Of a DNA stretch of 64,000 nt, positions 26,359 to 34,924 are shown piece after piece. The position numbers and the translations under genes were made by a program. Each line of letters opens with the position of its first letter. The first letter of the stretch is position 1. The notes beneath the pieces were generated by a model. That model saw nothing but the letters and a program-made list of their open reading frames with translations, was not told where the DNA came from and searched no databases. The DNA comes from Phycicoccus sp. CSK15P-2 (GTDB taxonomy: Bacteria; Actinomycetota; Actinomycetes; Actinomycetales; Dermatophilaceae). The stretch spans positions 62,001 to 126,000 of the forward strand of contig NZ_JAFDVE010000003.1 of assembly GCF_016888005.1 (NCBI RefSeq), written 5' to 3'.

Positions 26359-28703
26359 CGACGACGACCGCCACCGCTCCGTCGCGGGTGCACGACCTGG
26401 CCCGCGCGTTCACCCTGCGGCCGGTCGACCCGGACGCCGACGCTCCGCTGCTGCACGGCTGGCTCACCCACCCGCGGTCGCACTACTGGGGGATGCTCGA
26501 CGCGAGCCCGGACGACGTGCGCGCCGCGTACGCGCAGATCGCGGCCGACCCGCACCAGAGTGCACTCGTCGGCGAGCTCGACGGACAGCCGGCCTTCCTC
26601 GCCGAGCTCTACGACCCGCAACGGCACCTGCTCTCCGACGTGCCCGAGGTGGCCGAGGGGGACGTCGGGATGCACGTCCTCGTCGCCCCGCCGGACGGCC
26701 ACGTGCCCGGGCTGACCCGCGCGGTGCTGCGCCGCGTCGTCGCCGAGTGCCTGGCCAGGCCCGGGGCGCTGCGGGTGGTCGTCGAGCCGGACGTCGGCAA
26801 CACGGCCGTCCACGCCCTCAACGCCGACGTCGGGTTCCGGGTCCTGCGCACCCTCGACCTGCCCGACAAGACGGCGCTGCTGTCGGTCTGCACCGCAGCC
26901 GACTTCGCGGCATCCGGCGGCCTCGAGCCCTCGCCGGGCCGGCTCGGGACGCACCTGGCCCCCGAGCGGCTGGCCCGTGCTGCGCGGCACGTCACGGCCA
27001 AGGCGCTCGCCGAGCTGTCGCACGAGCGGGTCCTCGTCCCCGAACGTGCCGCGGACGGATGGGTGGTGCGCGGCGACGACCCGTCCGTGGAGTGGACGTT
27101 CGCGGCCCGCGTCCTGCCGCTCGAGCACTGGGACGTCGACCCGGGCAGCATCCGCCGCACGTGCGCCGGCGTCCCGGGCGAGCCCGACCCGCGGCGGCTC
27201 GTCCTCGACGTGCGCTCCCGCCTGGACATGCCGGACGACGTCGTCCCCGTCTACCTCGAGGAGCTGGCGAGCACCGTCGAGGGCCGGATGCGCAAGGACG
27301 GGCCGGAGGCGCCGGGGGTCGACCGTCTCGTCGACGCCACCTTCGCCGAGATCGAGGCGGCGATGACGGAGGGCCATCCCGGCTTCGTCGCGAACAACGG
27401 ACGGCTCGGTCTCGGCGCGCGCGGCAACGCCGCGTACACGCCCGAGGCCGCGCGGCCGGTGCGCCTGCTCTGGGTCGCGGTCCGCCGGGACCACGCCGTC
27501 GTCGCCACCCGGCGGGGCCTGCGGATGGAGGACCTGCTCGTGGCCGAGCTCGGCGCGGACGGCCTGGCACGGCTACGGCAACCGCTCGTGGACCGGGGCG
27601 CCGACCCGGACGAGTACGTGCTCGTGCCGTGTCATCCGTGGCAGTGGGAGCACAAGCTCGCGGTGACCTACGCACCCGAGGTCGCGGCCGGGGACCTCGT
27701 CCTGCTCGGGGAGTCCTCCGACGTGTACCGGGCCCAGCAGTCGCTGCGGACGTTCCACAACGCGACCCGGCCGGACCGGCACTACGTCAAGACCGCGCTG
27801 TCGGTGCTGAACATGGGCTTCATGCGCGGGCTGTCCGCCGCGTACATGGAGCACACCCCGGCCATCAACGACTGGGTGCACGACGTCGTCGCCGGTGACC
27901 CCGAGCTCGCCGCGCGCGGCTTCTCCGTGCTGCGGGAGGTCGCCGCCGTCGGCTACCGGCACCCGCTGTACGAGGAGCTCGGCCCGTCCGGCTACACGAA
28001 GATGCTCGCGGCGCTCTGGCGGGAGACACCGTCGGCGGCCGAGGGCGAGCGGCTGACGACGATGGCGGCCCTGCTGCACGTGGACGGGGACGGGCGCTCG
28101 CTCGCCGCGGCGTGGGTCCGGGCGTCCGGGCTGGCACCGCGGGAGTGGCTGCGGCGCTACCTCGGGGCCTACCTCGTGCCGGTCGTGCACCTGCTGCACG
28201 CGCACGGGCTCGTGACGATGCCGCACGGCGAGAACCTCATCCTCGCGATGCGCGGGTACGTCCCGGTACGTGCCGTCCTCAAGGACATCGGCGAGGAGGT
28301 CGCCGTGCTCGACCCGGAGGTCCCGCTGCCTCCGGGCGTCGACCGGGTCCGGGCCGACGTGCCCGACGAGCTGCACGTGCTGTCGGTGCTCACGGATGTC
28401 GTCGACGGTGTGCTGCGTCATCTGGCGGGCCTGCTCGACCGCGAGGGCGTGCTGGGCGCCGACGCCTTCTGGGACGAGGCGGCTCGGGTGGTGCAGGGCT
28501 ACCGGGAGCGCCATCCGGAGCTGGCGGAGTCCTTCGCGCGGCACGACGAGCTCGCACCCGACTTCCCGCACTCGTGCCTCAACCGGCTGCAGCTGCGGAA
28601 CAACCGGCAGATGGTCGACCTCTCCGACCCGGCGAGCGCTCTGGCCCTGGCCGGCCGGATGCCCAACCCACTGGCCCGGGGAGGGGGCGCTGCGATGTCG
28701 TGA
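26355..28703 (+). CDS. desCD: Fused acyltransferase / IucA-IucC NIS synthetase (DesC-DesD fusion)
   Basis: This 782-aa two-domain enzyme replaces the separate DesC and DesD of Streptomyces. Residues ~1-185 are a GNAT-type acyltransferase (FTLRPVDPDADAPLLHGWLTHPRSHYWGM, VGMHVLV, NTAVHALNADVGFRVLR) that would succinylate or acetylate N-hydroxycadaverine. Residues ~200-782 are an NIS synthetase: MTEGHPGFVANNGRLGLGARG, VPCHPWQWEHKL, FHNATRPDRHYVKTALSVLNMGFMRGL, MPHGENLILAMRGYVPVRAVLKDIGEE. This part condenses the units and cyclises desferrioxamine in an ATP-dependent way. No exporter or receptor gene follows. Confidence 0.93.
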   Translation: MTTTTATAPSRVHDLARAFTLRPVDPDADAPLLHGWLTHPRSHYWGMLDASPDDVRAAYAQIAADPHQSALVGELDGQPAFLAELYDPQRHLLSDVPEVAEGDVGMHVLVAPPDGHVPGLTRAVLRRVVAECLARPGALRVVVEPDVGNTAVHALNADVGFRVLRTLDLPDKTALLSVCTAADFAASGGLEPSPGRLGTHLAPERLARAARHVTAKALAELSHERVLVPERAADGWVVRGDDPSVEWTFAARVLPLEHWDVDPGSIRRTCAGVPGEPDPRRLVLDVRSRLDMPDDVVPVYLEELASTVEGRMRKDGPEAPGVDRLVDATFAEIEAAMTEGHPGFVANNGRLGLGARGNAAYTPEAARPVRLLWVAVRRDHAVVATRRGLRMEDLLVAELGADGLARLRQPLVDRGADPDEYVLVPCHPWQWEHKLAVTYAPEVAAGDLVLLGESSDVYRAQQSLRTFHNATRPDRHYVKTALSVLNMGFMRGLSAAYMEHTPAINDWVHDVVAGDPELAARGFSVLREVAAVGYRHPLYEELGPSGYTKMLAALWRETPSAAEGERLTTMAALLHVDGDGRSLAAAWVRASGLAPREWLRRYLGAYLVPVVHLLHAHGLVTMPHGENLILAMRGYVPVRAVLKDIGEEVAVLDPEVPLPPGVDRVRADVPDELHVLSVLTDVVDGVLRHLAGLLDREGVLGADAFWDEAARVVQGYRERHPELAESFARHDELAPDFPHSCLNRLQLRNNRQMVDLSDPASALALAGRMPNPLARGGGAAMS

Positions 28704-28774
28704 CGCCGGGCAGGGCGCGGTCGGGCCCGGACGGCGTGCCTGAGGGGGTCGTCCGGACCCGTCGGGTGCCGAGC
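28624..28774. repeat. Duplicated desCD/ybhN junction, copy 1
   Basis: These 151 bp contain the last codons and stop of desCD and, on the minus strand, a remnant of the ybhN-like C-terminus (LGTRRVRTTPSGTPSGPD). They align without gaps to 38440-38590 with about 19 mismatches counted by eye; the last ~33 bp are identical. Here desCD is intact and the ybhN gene is missing. The 184 bp up to the next gene hold nothing else I can support. Confidence 0.88.
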
Positions 28775-28887
28775 GCCAGCTTGGGTGGCATGATCCTTGC
28801 CCACCACCTCCACCTTCCGGGTGCCACTCTCCGGAGTGCCTCACCGGGGCTCTGACCGAAGCCCCGGGCACGCGTACGGTTCGTCGC

Positions 28888-30033
28888 GTGGCTGCTTCAT
28901 CGCGCGTCCCGGCCGAGCTGCATGCTGCGGTGGCGAAGGGAAAGTGGTACTCGGTGGACGTCGTCGTCGACGATGCCGGCGGGGCGATGACGTCCGACGA
29001 GCTGCTGCGCCTCGTCGAGGACGCGGTGGGGCAGGCCGACCGGGCGGCGCGCGAGCGGATGCCGGAGCATCCCGCGCGCGGAGCGGTGGACTACGGGGTG
29101 GCGGGGTCGTGTCTGGTGGCGTTGAGCAACCCGACACGATCCGAGCAGGAGGCTCTGGCCTGGCTGGATGAGCTCGTCGAGGCCCTGTCGGGCACACCCG
29201 CGATGCAGGTCCGGCCGTTCATTCGCCCACGGCGGATCGCGACAGGAGAAGATCTGTGGGAGGCCCCTCCGGCGCTGGCGGGGTTCGCGCAGCTCACGAC
29301 GTCGCACGAGACGCGGACGACGTCTGGGCCTCCGTCCGGGGTGCTGACCGAGACCACGGACGAGATCCGTGACTGGCTGCGATTTCCTGGTGCTGACCTC
29401 TCCTACGTCCGTAACCGAGGCGTGCGCCGCGTCGCTCCCGCGGACTTTCCGCGAGAGCTCCTCGTCCGGTGGCCGGACGATCCGATCCGCATCTTCGCAG
29501 CGGACCTGAAGAGCCCGCGCCGACGGAGAAGTCTTCTCATCGGGCCCAAGGCGGAGGCTCACATGCAGGTCATCGACACCTCACGCAGCCCGGTGGACAA
29601 CCTCGCCGTCCTGATCGAGGGTCTGAAGATCTGCGCCCCGTGGGCCGAGCTGGGCTTCGTCCGTCATGCCTCGCCGGCCATGCCGGACCTGTGGGACATC
29701 CCCTACCACCTGGCCCGGCAGCCGACCCCGCAGGAGAACGCCCTGGCGTCGGGACGCATCGACCACCTACTCGGTGAGTATGTGGCCGAGGCCTCCGTCG
29801 CGCAGGTCCTCACCGCATCCCACCTGGCCAAGGCGCGTGACCTCGAGGACTTCCACGTCGAGCCCCTGCCTGCGGGCCGCTTCCTGGTCCAGGCCAAGGA
29901 CCCCGAACCGTGGGTGCGCGACATCAACCCCGACCCGGCCGTCCTGCAGCGGGCGCGTGAGGCCTTCGGCGACATGATCGTCACCGAGGAGACCATCGCC
30001 ACGACCGTCGAGCCCTGGCGCCGCAACCTCTGA
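28888..30033 (+). CDS. Conserved protein of unknown function (381 aa)
   Basis: I do not recognise the family. The GTG at 28888 gives a 381-aa soluble protein with no signal peptide or membrane helix. Its N-terminal region (~1-100) is predicted helical (TSDELLRLVEDAVGQADRAARERM). The middle has VRRVAPADFPRELLVRWPDDPIRIFAADL, and the C-terminus ends VTEETIATTVEPWRRNL. That it is a real gene is supported by codon structure and by a second, broken copy of its 3' end at 39923-40006 with substitutions but the same reading frame. It begins right after the first desCD/ybhN repeat. Confidence 0.75.
   Translation: MAASSRVPAELHAAVAKGKWYSVDVVVDDAGGAMTSDELLRLVEDAVGQADRAARERMPEHPARGAVDYGVAGSCLVALSNPTRSEQEALAWLDELVEALSGTPAMQVRPFIRPRRIATGEDLWEAPPALAGFAQLTTSHETRTTSGPPSGVLTETTDEIRDWLRFPGADLSYVRNRGVRRVAPADFPRELLVRWPDDPIRIFAADLKSPRRRRSLLIGPKAEAHMQVIDTSRSPVDNLAVLIEGLKICAPWAELGFVRHASPAMPDLWDIPYHLARQPTPQENALASGRIDHLLGEYVAEASVAQVLTASHLAKARDLEDFHVEPLPAGRFLVQAKDPEPWVRDINPDPAVLQRAREAFGDMIVTEETIATTVEPWRRNL
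29950..30033. repeat. 3' end of the 381-aa gene, duplicated (copy 1)
   Basis: These 84 bp align to 39923-40006 with about 11 mismatches by eye, the same ~87% identity as the other repeat pair. Copy 1 is the intact 3' end of the gene with its stop codon. Confidence 0.85.
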
Positions 30034-30168
30034 CCCGGCTGCTCTCGCCCGGTCACACGGCGAGCCCTCCTCTCAGGCGGTCGTGCACGTGGTGCACGCG
30101 CGAGGCGGCGCTGTGATGTCGTGACGACGCGCGCGGCCGGTGACGGTGAACGGCACCTCGTCCCGACA

Positions 30169-30774
30169 CTATGCCTCGAGCATGTGATGCGCCGCGCGGC
30201 GCCAGACGTCGAGATGCGGGTCGGTGGCGATGTCCCGCGGGTCGAAGGAGTAGGTGAGCGCGACGCCGCGCATGCTGTTGTGCATGAGCGAGATCAGGTC
30301 GTTGAAGCGCGGGTGGCTCGTGTGCCGAGGGCCGAACAGCCGCTGGATGCGAGCGCGGTTGCGACGGCCGAGCTCCCGCTCGCGAGGGCCGAGGGCCGCT
30401 GCGAGCGCCGGGTCGTGCGCGGATGCGACCCAGAGCTCGAGAGACGCGCGGAACAGCGCGCCGTGGAACATGCTCCACATCACGTCGATGGCGCGATCGA
30501 TGTCGCCGCCGACGTCGAGCGTCTCCTCGTCGAGGTCGAGGCCGCCGTCTCGTTGCGCGGCGAGGTGCTGGACGGCCGCGATCAGCAGATCCTCCCGGGA
30601 GGGGAACTGGTGCAGGATGCTGCCGCGGGACACCCCCGCGATCTCTTGGATTCGCGATGTCGTCGTAGCGCTGTAGCCCTCGTCGGCGAGGCACGTCACC
30701 GCCGCTGTGAGGATGCGCTCGCGCGTGTCCCACGCACGAGCTTGCACGGGCAGGGTCGGAGGCGAGAGCGCCAT
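30169..30774 (-). CDS. TetR/AcrR family regulator
   Basis: This 201-aa repressor has N-terminal HTH DTRERILTAAVTCLADEGYSATTTSRIQEIAGVSRGSILHQFPSREDLL (~16-63) and a helical ligand domain. It diverges from the MFS/beta-mannosidase/esterase operon across a 326-bp gap with paired TGACTAGT sites, so it probably controls that operon and itself. The ligand may be the imported compound. Confidence 0.9.
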   Translation of the reverse strand: MALSPPTLPVQARAWDTRERILTAAVTCLADEGYSATTTSRIQEIAGVSRGSILHQFPSREDLLIAAVQHLAAQRDGGLDLDEETLDVGGDIDRAIDVMWSMFHGALFRASLELWVASAHDPALAAALGPRERELGRRNRARIQRLFGPRHTSHPRFNDLISLMHNSMRGVALTYSFDPRDIATDPHLDVWRRAAHHMLEA

Positions 30775-30802
30775 GGCGACACCATAGCTGTGTAAGACGG
30801 GC

Positions 30803-30824
30803 TGACTAGTACGCCTTGACTAGT
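30803..30824. promoter_or_regulatory. Paired TGACTAGT sites, candidate TetR operator
   Basis: TGACTAGT occurs at 30803-30810 and 30817-30824, 14 bp apart; each contains the palindrome ACTAGT. An A/T-containing palindromic hexamer repeated in such G+C-rich DNA is conspicuous. The sites lie 28 bp upstream of the tetR start. Confidence 0.5.
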
Positions 30825-30886
30825 TTGTTCGAGGGTGTCAGAGTTCCGGGAGCCGCCAGAGGTGTCGGCGCGTAGAGGAGCTTCCA

Positions 30887-31104
30887 GATGACGATTTCCC
30901 GTATCGCTGCGGCGGATGACGGACGAGCAGTGGGGCCGCGGTGCTCGACCTCCACGGGACGACGCCCTTCCGGACACTCCGCGCGGCGCATCCGGTGATC
31001 GCCACCGTCGCGCTCTCTGTCTTCCCGAGTCCGACGACATCACCGTCGAGGCACTCGTCTGCGGTGGCGGATGGAACGGCTGGGCTCACGGAGAAGCAGC
31101 ATGA
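30887..31104 (+). pseudogene. Possible frameshifted remnant upstream of the MFS gene
   Basis: A start with GAGGAG seven nt ahead (ATG 30887, MTISRIAAADDG) runs into a stop after 36 codons. The coding-like text appears to continue in other frames (LDLHGTTPFRTLRAAHPVIATVAL, then DDITVEALVCGGGWNGWAHGEAA). The last frame ends in a TGA that overlaps the MFS start as ATGA, the same spacing as between the next genes. This suggests a decayed first gene of the operon. The family is not recognised, and chance is not excluded. The rest of the 30775-31100 gap holds only the TGACTAGT sites. Confidence 0.35.
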
Positions 31105-32429
31105 CTGAACCCCCGTCCGGTCCCCCCGGCACAGCCCTTGTCGGGCAGACGCCCACCGCGGGTGAGGCTGTGCAGGCTGTCCACACCGACACTCCCTTCC
31201 GCCGCGCGATGGCGGGCATGGTCTCGTCGTACGTCGGCGGGGTCATCGCCCTGGGCGTGCCCGCCGCGGTGCTGTTGACCCTTCACCTCATCGACCTCGT
31301 CGGTGAAGGCGAGGTCGCAGTCTCGCTCGGCATCGTCACGGGTTCGGGCGCGGTCGCGGGCCTCATCGTGAACCCCATCTCCGGGCGTGTCAGCGACCGC
31401 ACGCGCTGGAGGTTCGGCCGCCGCCGCACATGGATCCTCGCCGGGGGGCTCGCGGGTGCGAGCGTGATCACCGCGATCACCCTCACCACGGAGGTCTGGC
31501 AGGTCGTGGTGCTGTGGTGCCTGGCCGAGATCTGCATCGGATTCCAGATGGGGGCAACCGGAGCGCTCATGGTCGACCAGGTGCCGGCGGCGCGGCGAGG
31601 TTCAATCTCAGGTGCGCTCGGGTTCATCGTCGCACTGGGTCCTGTCATGGGCCTCGCGATCGTGACCCCCTTCGAGGGCGCGGCCCAATGGGTCATCGTG
31701 GGTGCACTCGTCGTGACGGGAGCGGTGCTCGCCGTGGCCGTCCTTCGTGAGACCGTGCCTGCCGACGACCCGGGGCGCCTCCGCGTCGGAGATCTGATGA
31801 GGTCCTTCTGGGTGGATCCCCGTCGCCACCCGGCGTTCGGCTGGGCGTGGTTGGTGCGGTTCTTCGTGGGGGCGGTCGGCGCTGCCGGCGTCTACAACGG
31901 CGTCTACCTGCTCCAGCAGCACGGCGTCTCCCGGGACGAGCTCGACTCGACGCTACTGGGGCTCACCACGGTGTACGTGCTCATCGGAGGCGTCGCGTGC
32001 CTTGCCGCGGGCATCTTCTCCGACAGGATCCGCCGGCAGAAGCCGTTCGTGCTCCTCGGCGGCGTGCTGGGCGCGGCGGGGCTCACCATCCAAGGGCTCG
32101 CGACGACGATGCCGATGGTGTACGCCGCGATCGCCGTGAGCGCGGTGGGCGTCGGCATCTTCCTCTCCGTCGACGTCGCCCTGAGCTCCCGGATGCTCCC
32201 CAACCCGGACGACATCGGCAAGGACTGGGGCGTCATGATGCTCGCGGGTTCGATCCCACCCGCCATCGTCCCCTTCTTCGCGCCCGCCCTGCTCGAGCTC
32301 GGCGGCTTCCGCCTGCTCTACTCGATCCTCGCCGCGATCGGGGCGATCGGCGGCTTGCTCGTGCTGAGGCTTCCCGAGCTCGGGCGCGAAGGCGACCCCC
32401 GGTGGGCGCAGTTGACGGTGGACGAGTGA
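31101..32429 (+). CDS. MFS transporter (GPH/SLC45-like sugar importer)
   Basis: This 442-aa protein has 12 predicted membrane helices. The loop SGRVSDRTRWRFGRRRTWILAGG (~98-120) with its D-x-x-x-x-x-x-G-R-R-x pattern is typical of glycoside importers of the GPH/SUT branch. A related FSDRIRRQKPFVLLGG occurs in the second half. The ATG at 31101 has GGAG upstream. The stop overlaps the beta-mannosidase GTG, so uptake of a mannoside or related glycoside is likely. Confidence 0.88.
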   Translation: MTEPPSGPPGTALVGQTPTAGEAVQAVHTDTPFRRAMAGMVSSYVGGVIALGVPAAVLLTLHLIDLVGEGEVAVSLGIVTGSGAVAGLIVNPISGRVSDRTRWRFGRRRTWILAGGLAGASVITAITLTTEVWQVVVLWCLAEICIGFQMGATGALMVDQVPAARRGSISGALGFIVALGPVMGLAIVTPFEGAAQWVIVGALVVTGAVLAVAVLRETVPADDPGRLRVGDLMRSFWVDPRRHPAFGWAWLVRFFVGAVGAAGVYNGVYLLQQHGVSRDELDSTLLGLTTVYVLIGGVACLAAGIFSDRIRRQKPFVLLGGVLGAAGLTIQGLATTMPMVYAAIAVSAVGVGIFLSVDVALSSRMLPNPDDIGKDWGVMMLAGSIPPAIVPFFAPALLELGGFRLLYSILAAIGAIGGLLVLRLPELGREGDPRWAQLTVDE

Positions 32430-34924
32430 ACCTCACCGCGTGGGACCTGCGGGACGTGCCGGTCGGCACGGGCGACCCGACCACACTGAGCGCCGACGCC
32501 GAGGGCGACTGGATCCGCGCCGTCGTCCCCGGCGGTGTCCATGAGTCCCTCATCTCGGCGGGGCGCCTCGTCGACCCGCTGAGTGCCAACGGCATCGACG
32601 CGGCGCGCTGGGTGGAGCACCGAGACTGGTGGTACCGCTCGCGATTCGTCGCACCGGATGCCGGCTGCGGGGGAGCGGTCGTGCTCGTCGCCGACCGGCT
32701 CGACACGGTCGCCGAGCTGTGGCTCGACGGAGAGCCGATCGGCGGTCATCGCAACCAGTTCCGGCCGGCGCAGTTCGACCTGACGGATCGCCTCGGCGAC
32801 CCGGGTGACGAGCACGTGTTGCTGGTGCGGTTCTCGCCGCCGCTGCCCCCAGGCGATGCGGGCCTCGACGACGGGCTGTGGGGTGCAGCGCGCCACGCCG
32901 CGGCGGTGCGCAAGGCGTCGTTCTCGTGGGGGTGGGACTTCGCGCCGCGTCTTCCCTCGGTCGGCATCGCCGGGCCCGTGCGACTCGAGGTGCGTCGCGT
33001 CGCGCGGATCGTCGGTCACCACGCGGCCACCTCGTTCCTCGCGTCCGACCACTCCCACGCCGATGTCCTCCTGCAGGCCGATGTCGAGGGCGTGGACGCT
33101 TCGTCTCCGCATGTCGTGTTCACCCTGACGACGCCGGGCGGTCGGGTACACCGCACCGAGGTGCCCGTCGTCGAGGGGGTCGCGAGTGCGACGGTCGGGA
33201 TTCCGGACCCCGAGCTGTGGTGGACGCACGATCTCGGCGTCCCTGCGCTGCATCGTCTGGACATCGAGCTTCGCGACGCCGACCGGGCCCTCGACCGGCT
33301 CGAGGCAGGCGTGGGTGTACGCACGATCACTCTCGATCGCTCTCACGAGCCGGTCGAGGGAGGCCGCCTGTTCCGGTTCGTGCTCAACGGCGTGCCGATG
33401 TTCGTCCGCGGAGCGAACTGGGTACCGCCCAGTCCGCTCGTCGGCGCCCCCGACGAGCCGATGCGCCGCGAGCTCGTCCTGCGGGCCCGCGAAGGCGGGA
33501 TGTCGATGTTGCGCGTGTGGGGCGGCGGCATCTACGAGCACGAGGCGTTCTACGACGCCTGCGACGAGCTGGGCATCCTCGTCTGGCAGGACTTCATGTT
33601 CGCGTGCGTGGCCTATCCCGGGGACGACCCCGCGTTCGTCGCCGAGGTGGAGGCGGAAGCACGGCACCAGGTGCGACGTCTGCGCGGGCGCGCGTGCCTC
33701 GCGTTGTGGTGCGGCAACAACGAGGTCGAGGCGCTCGAGCTCATCGCTCGCGCGAACGGCTCCCCCGCGCGCGAGTGGGGCGAGAGGATATTCCACGACC
33801 TGCTGCCGGCGGTCGTCGCCGAGGTGGACCCGTCCACGGCGTACTGGCCGGGTAGCCCCTGGGGCGAACCAGCCGACGTCGAGGTGAACGGGGTGTGCGA
33901 CGGCGACCGCCACGACTGGGAGGTGTGGCACGGCAACACCCTCGCGCCGTACTTCACCGGCAGCGACCGCTCGTACCCGACCGACGGCGATCGCCGCCAC
34001 TGGCGCCGATATGCCGACGACACCGGCCGGTTCGTGAGCGAGTTCGGCATCCTGGCCGCGCCCGAGCGCGCGACACTCGATCGATGGATGCCGGGAGCCG
34101 AGCTGCACGACGAGATGTTCGACGCGCATCTCACCGATCGCCCGAAGACGAAGGTCGAGGAGCTCCTCGCCGTGACCACGGGACTTCCGGCGGATCTCGA
34201 CGAGTACGTCTCGCTCACCCAGGCGGTGCAGGCCGAGGCGCTCCAGTTCGCCTGCGAACACTTCCGTCGCCGTCAGCCCCTCACGGCGGGCGCTCTCGTC
34301 TGGCAGCTCAACGACTGCTGGCCCGCTGTGTCCTGGTCGATGCTCGACGTCGACGGCGTCCCCAAGGCGGCGTACTACGCATTCTCACGCGCTGCCGCAC
34401 CGCTCGTCGTGAGTCTGCGAGCGGCCGATGACGAAGGCGTCGAGCTGTGGCTCGTCAACAACACGCGCGCGCGACGGACTGTCGATCTCGATGTCGAGCT
34501 CGGCACCTTCGACGGTGTCGACCGCCGGACCGAACGCGTCAGCGCGCAAGCCGATCCCGGCGAGTCCCGAGTCGTCTGGACCGGTCACGTGGCTCATGAC
34601 GCGCGGCACTACGCCTGGGCGTCGAGCCCTGCCGGAGCCTTCCCCTCGGCACGTCTTCACTTCGCCCAGCTCGGCGCCCTCGAGCTCGGCGCGAGCCGCC
34701 TCGACGTGGTCGCTGGCGACGGCCGCCTCGACATCACGTCGCACGGCTACAGCTACGGCGTGCGCATCTCGCAGCCGGCGCCCGGCATGCGGCTGAGCGA
34801 CAACCACTTCGACCTGCGCGACGGCGAGTGCCGCCGCGTCCGGGTCACCGGCGTCGACCCCGAGTCCCTGACCGTTGCCGCCACCATCCCCCGCGCTCGG
34901 GCAGGTCTGAGGAGGACGACATGA
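32426..34924 (+). CDS. Beta-mannosidase, glycoside hydrolase family 2
   Basis: This 832-aa enzyme would cleave terminal beta-mannosyl residues. The N-terminal sugar-binding domain has WYRSRFVAP and LVADRLDTVAELWLDGEPIG. The Ig-like domain and TIM barrel follow, with GVPMFVRGANWVPPSPL, MLRVWGGGIYEHEAFYDACDELGILVWQDF, acid/base Glu in LWCGNNE (~433) and nucleophile Glu in FVSEFG (~539). There is no signal peptide, so it is cytoplasmic and acts on imported sugars. It is coupled on both sides (GTGA, ATGA). Plant- or glycan-derived manno-oligosaccharides are plausible substrates. Confidence 0.92.
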   Translation: MNLTAWDLRDVPVGTGDPTTLSADAEGDWIRAVVPGGVHESLISAGRLVDPLSANGIDAARWVEHRDWWYRSRFVAPDAGCGGAVVLVADRLDTVAELWLDGEPIGGHRNQFRPAQFDLTDRLGDPGDEHVLLVRFSPPLPPGDAGLDDGLWGAARHAAAVRKASFSWGWDFAPRLPSVGIAGPVRLEVRRVARIVGHHAATSFLASDHSHADVLLQADVEGVDASSPHVVFTLTTPGGRVHRTEVPVVEGVASATVGIPDPELWWTHDLGVPALHRLDIELRDADRALDRLEAGVGVRTITLDRSHEPVEGGRLFRFVLNGVPMFVRGANWVPPSPLVGAPDEPMRRELVLRAREGGMSMLRVWGGGIYEHEAFYDACDELGILVWQDFMFACVAYPGDDPAFVAEVEAEARHQVRRLRGRACLALWCGNNEVEALELIARANGSPAREWGERIFHDLLPAVVAEVDPSTAYWPGSPWGEPADVEVNGVCDGDRHDWEVWHGNTLAPYFTGSDRSYPTDGDRRHWRRYADDTGRFVSEFGILAAPERATLDRWMPGAELHDEMFDAHLTDRPKTKVEELLAVTTGLPADLDEYVSLTQAVQAEALQFACEHFRRRQPLTAGALVWQLNDCWPAVSWSMLDVDGVPKAAYYAFSRAAAPLVVSLRAADDEGVELWLVNNTRARRTVDLDVELGTFDGVDRRTERVSAQADPGESRVVWTGHVAHDARHYAWASSPAGAFPSARLHFAQLGALELGASRLDVVAGDGRLDITSHGYSYGVRISQPAPGMRLSDNHFDLRDGECRRVRVTGVDPESLTVAATIPRARAGLRRTT

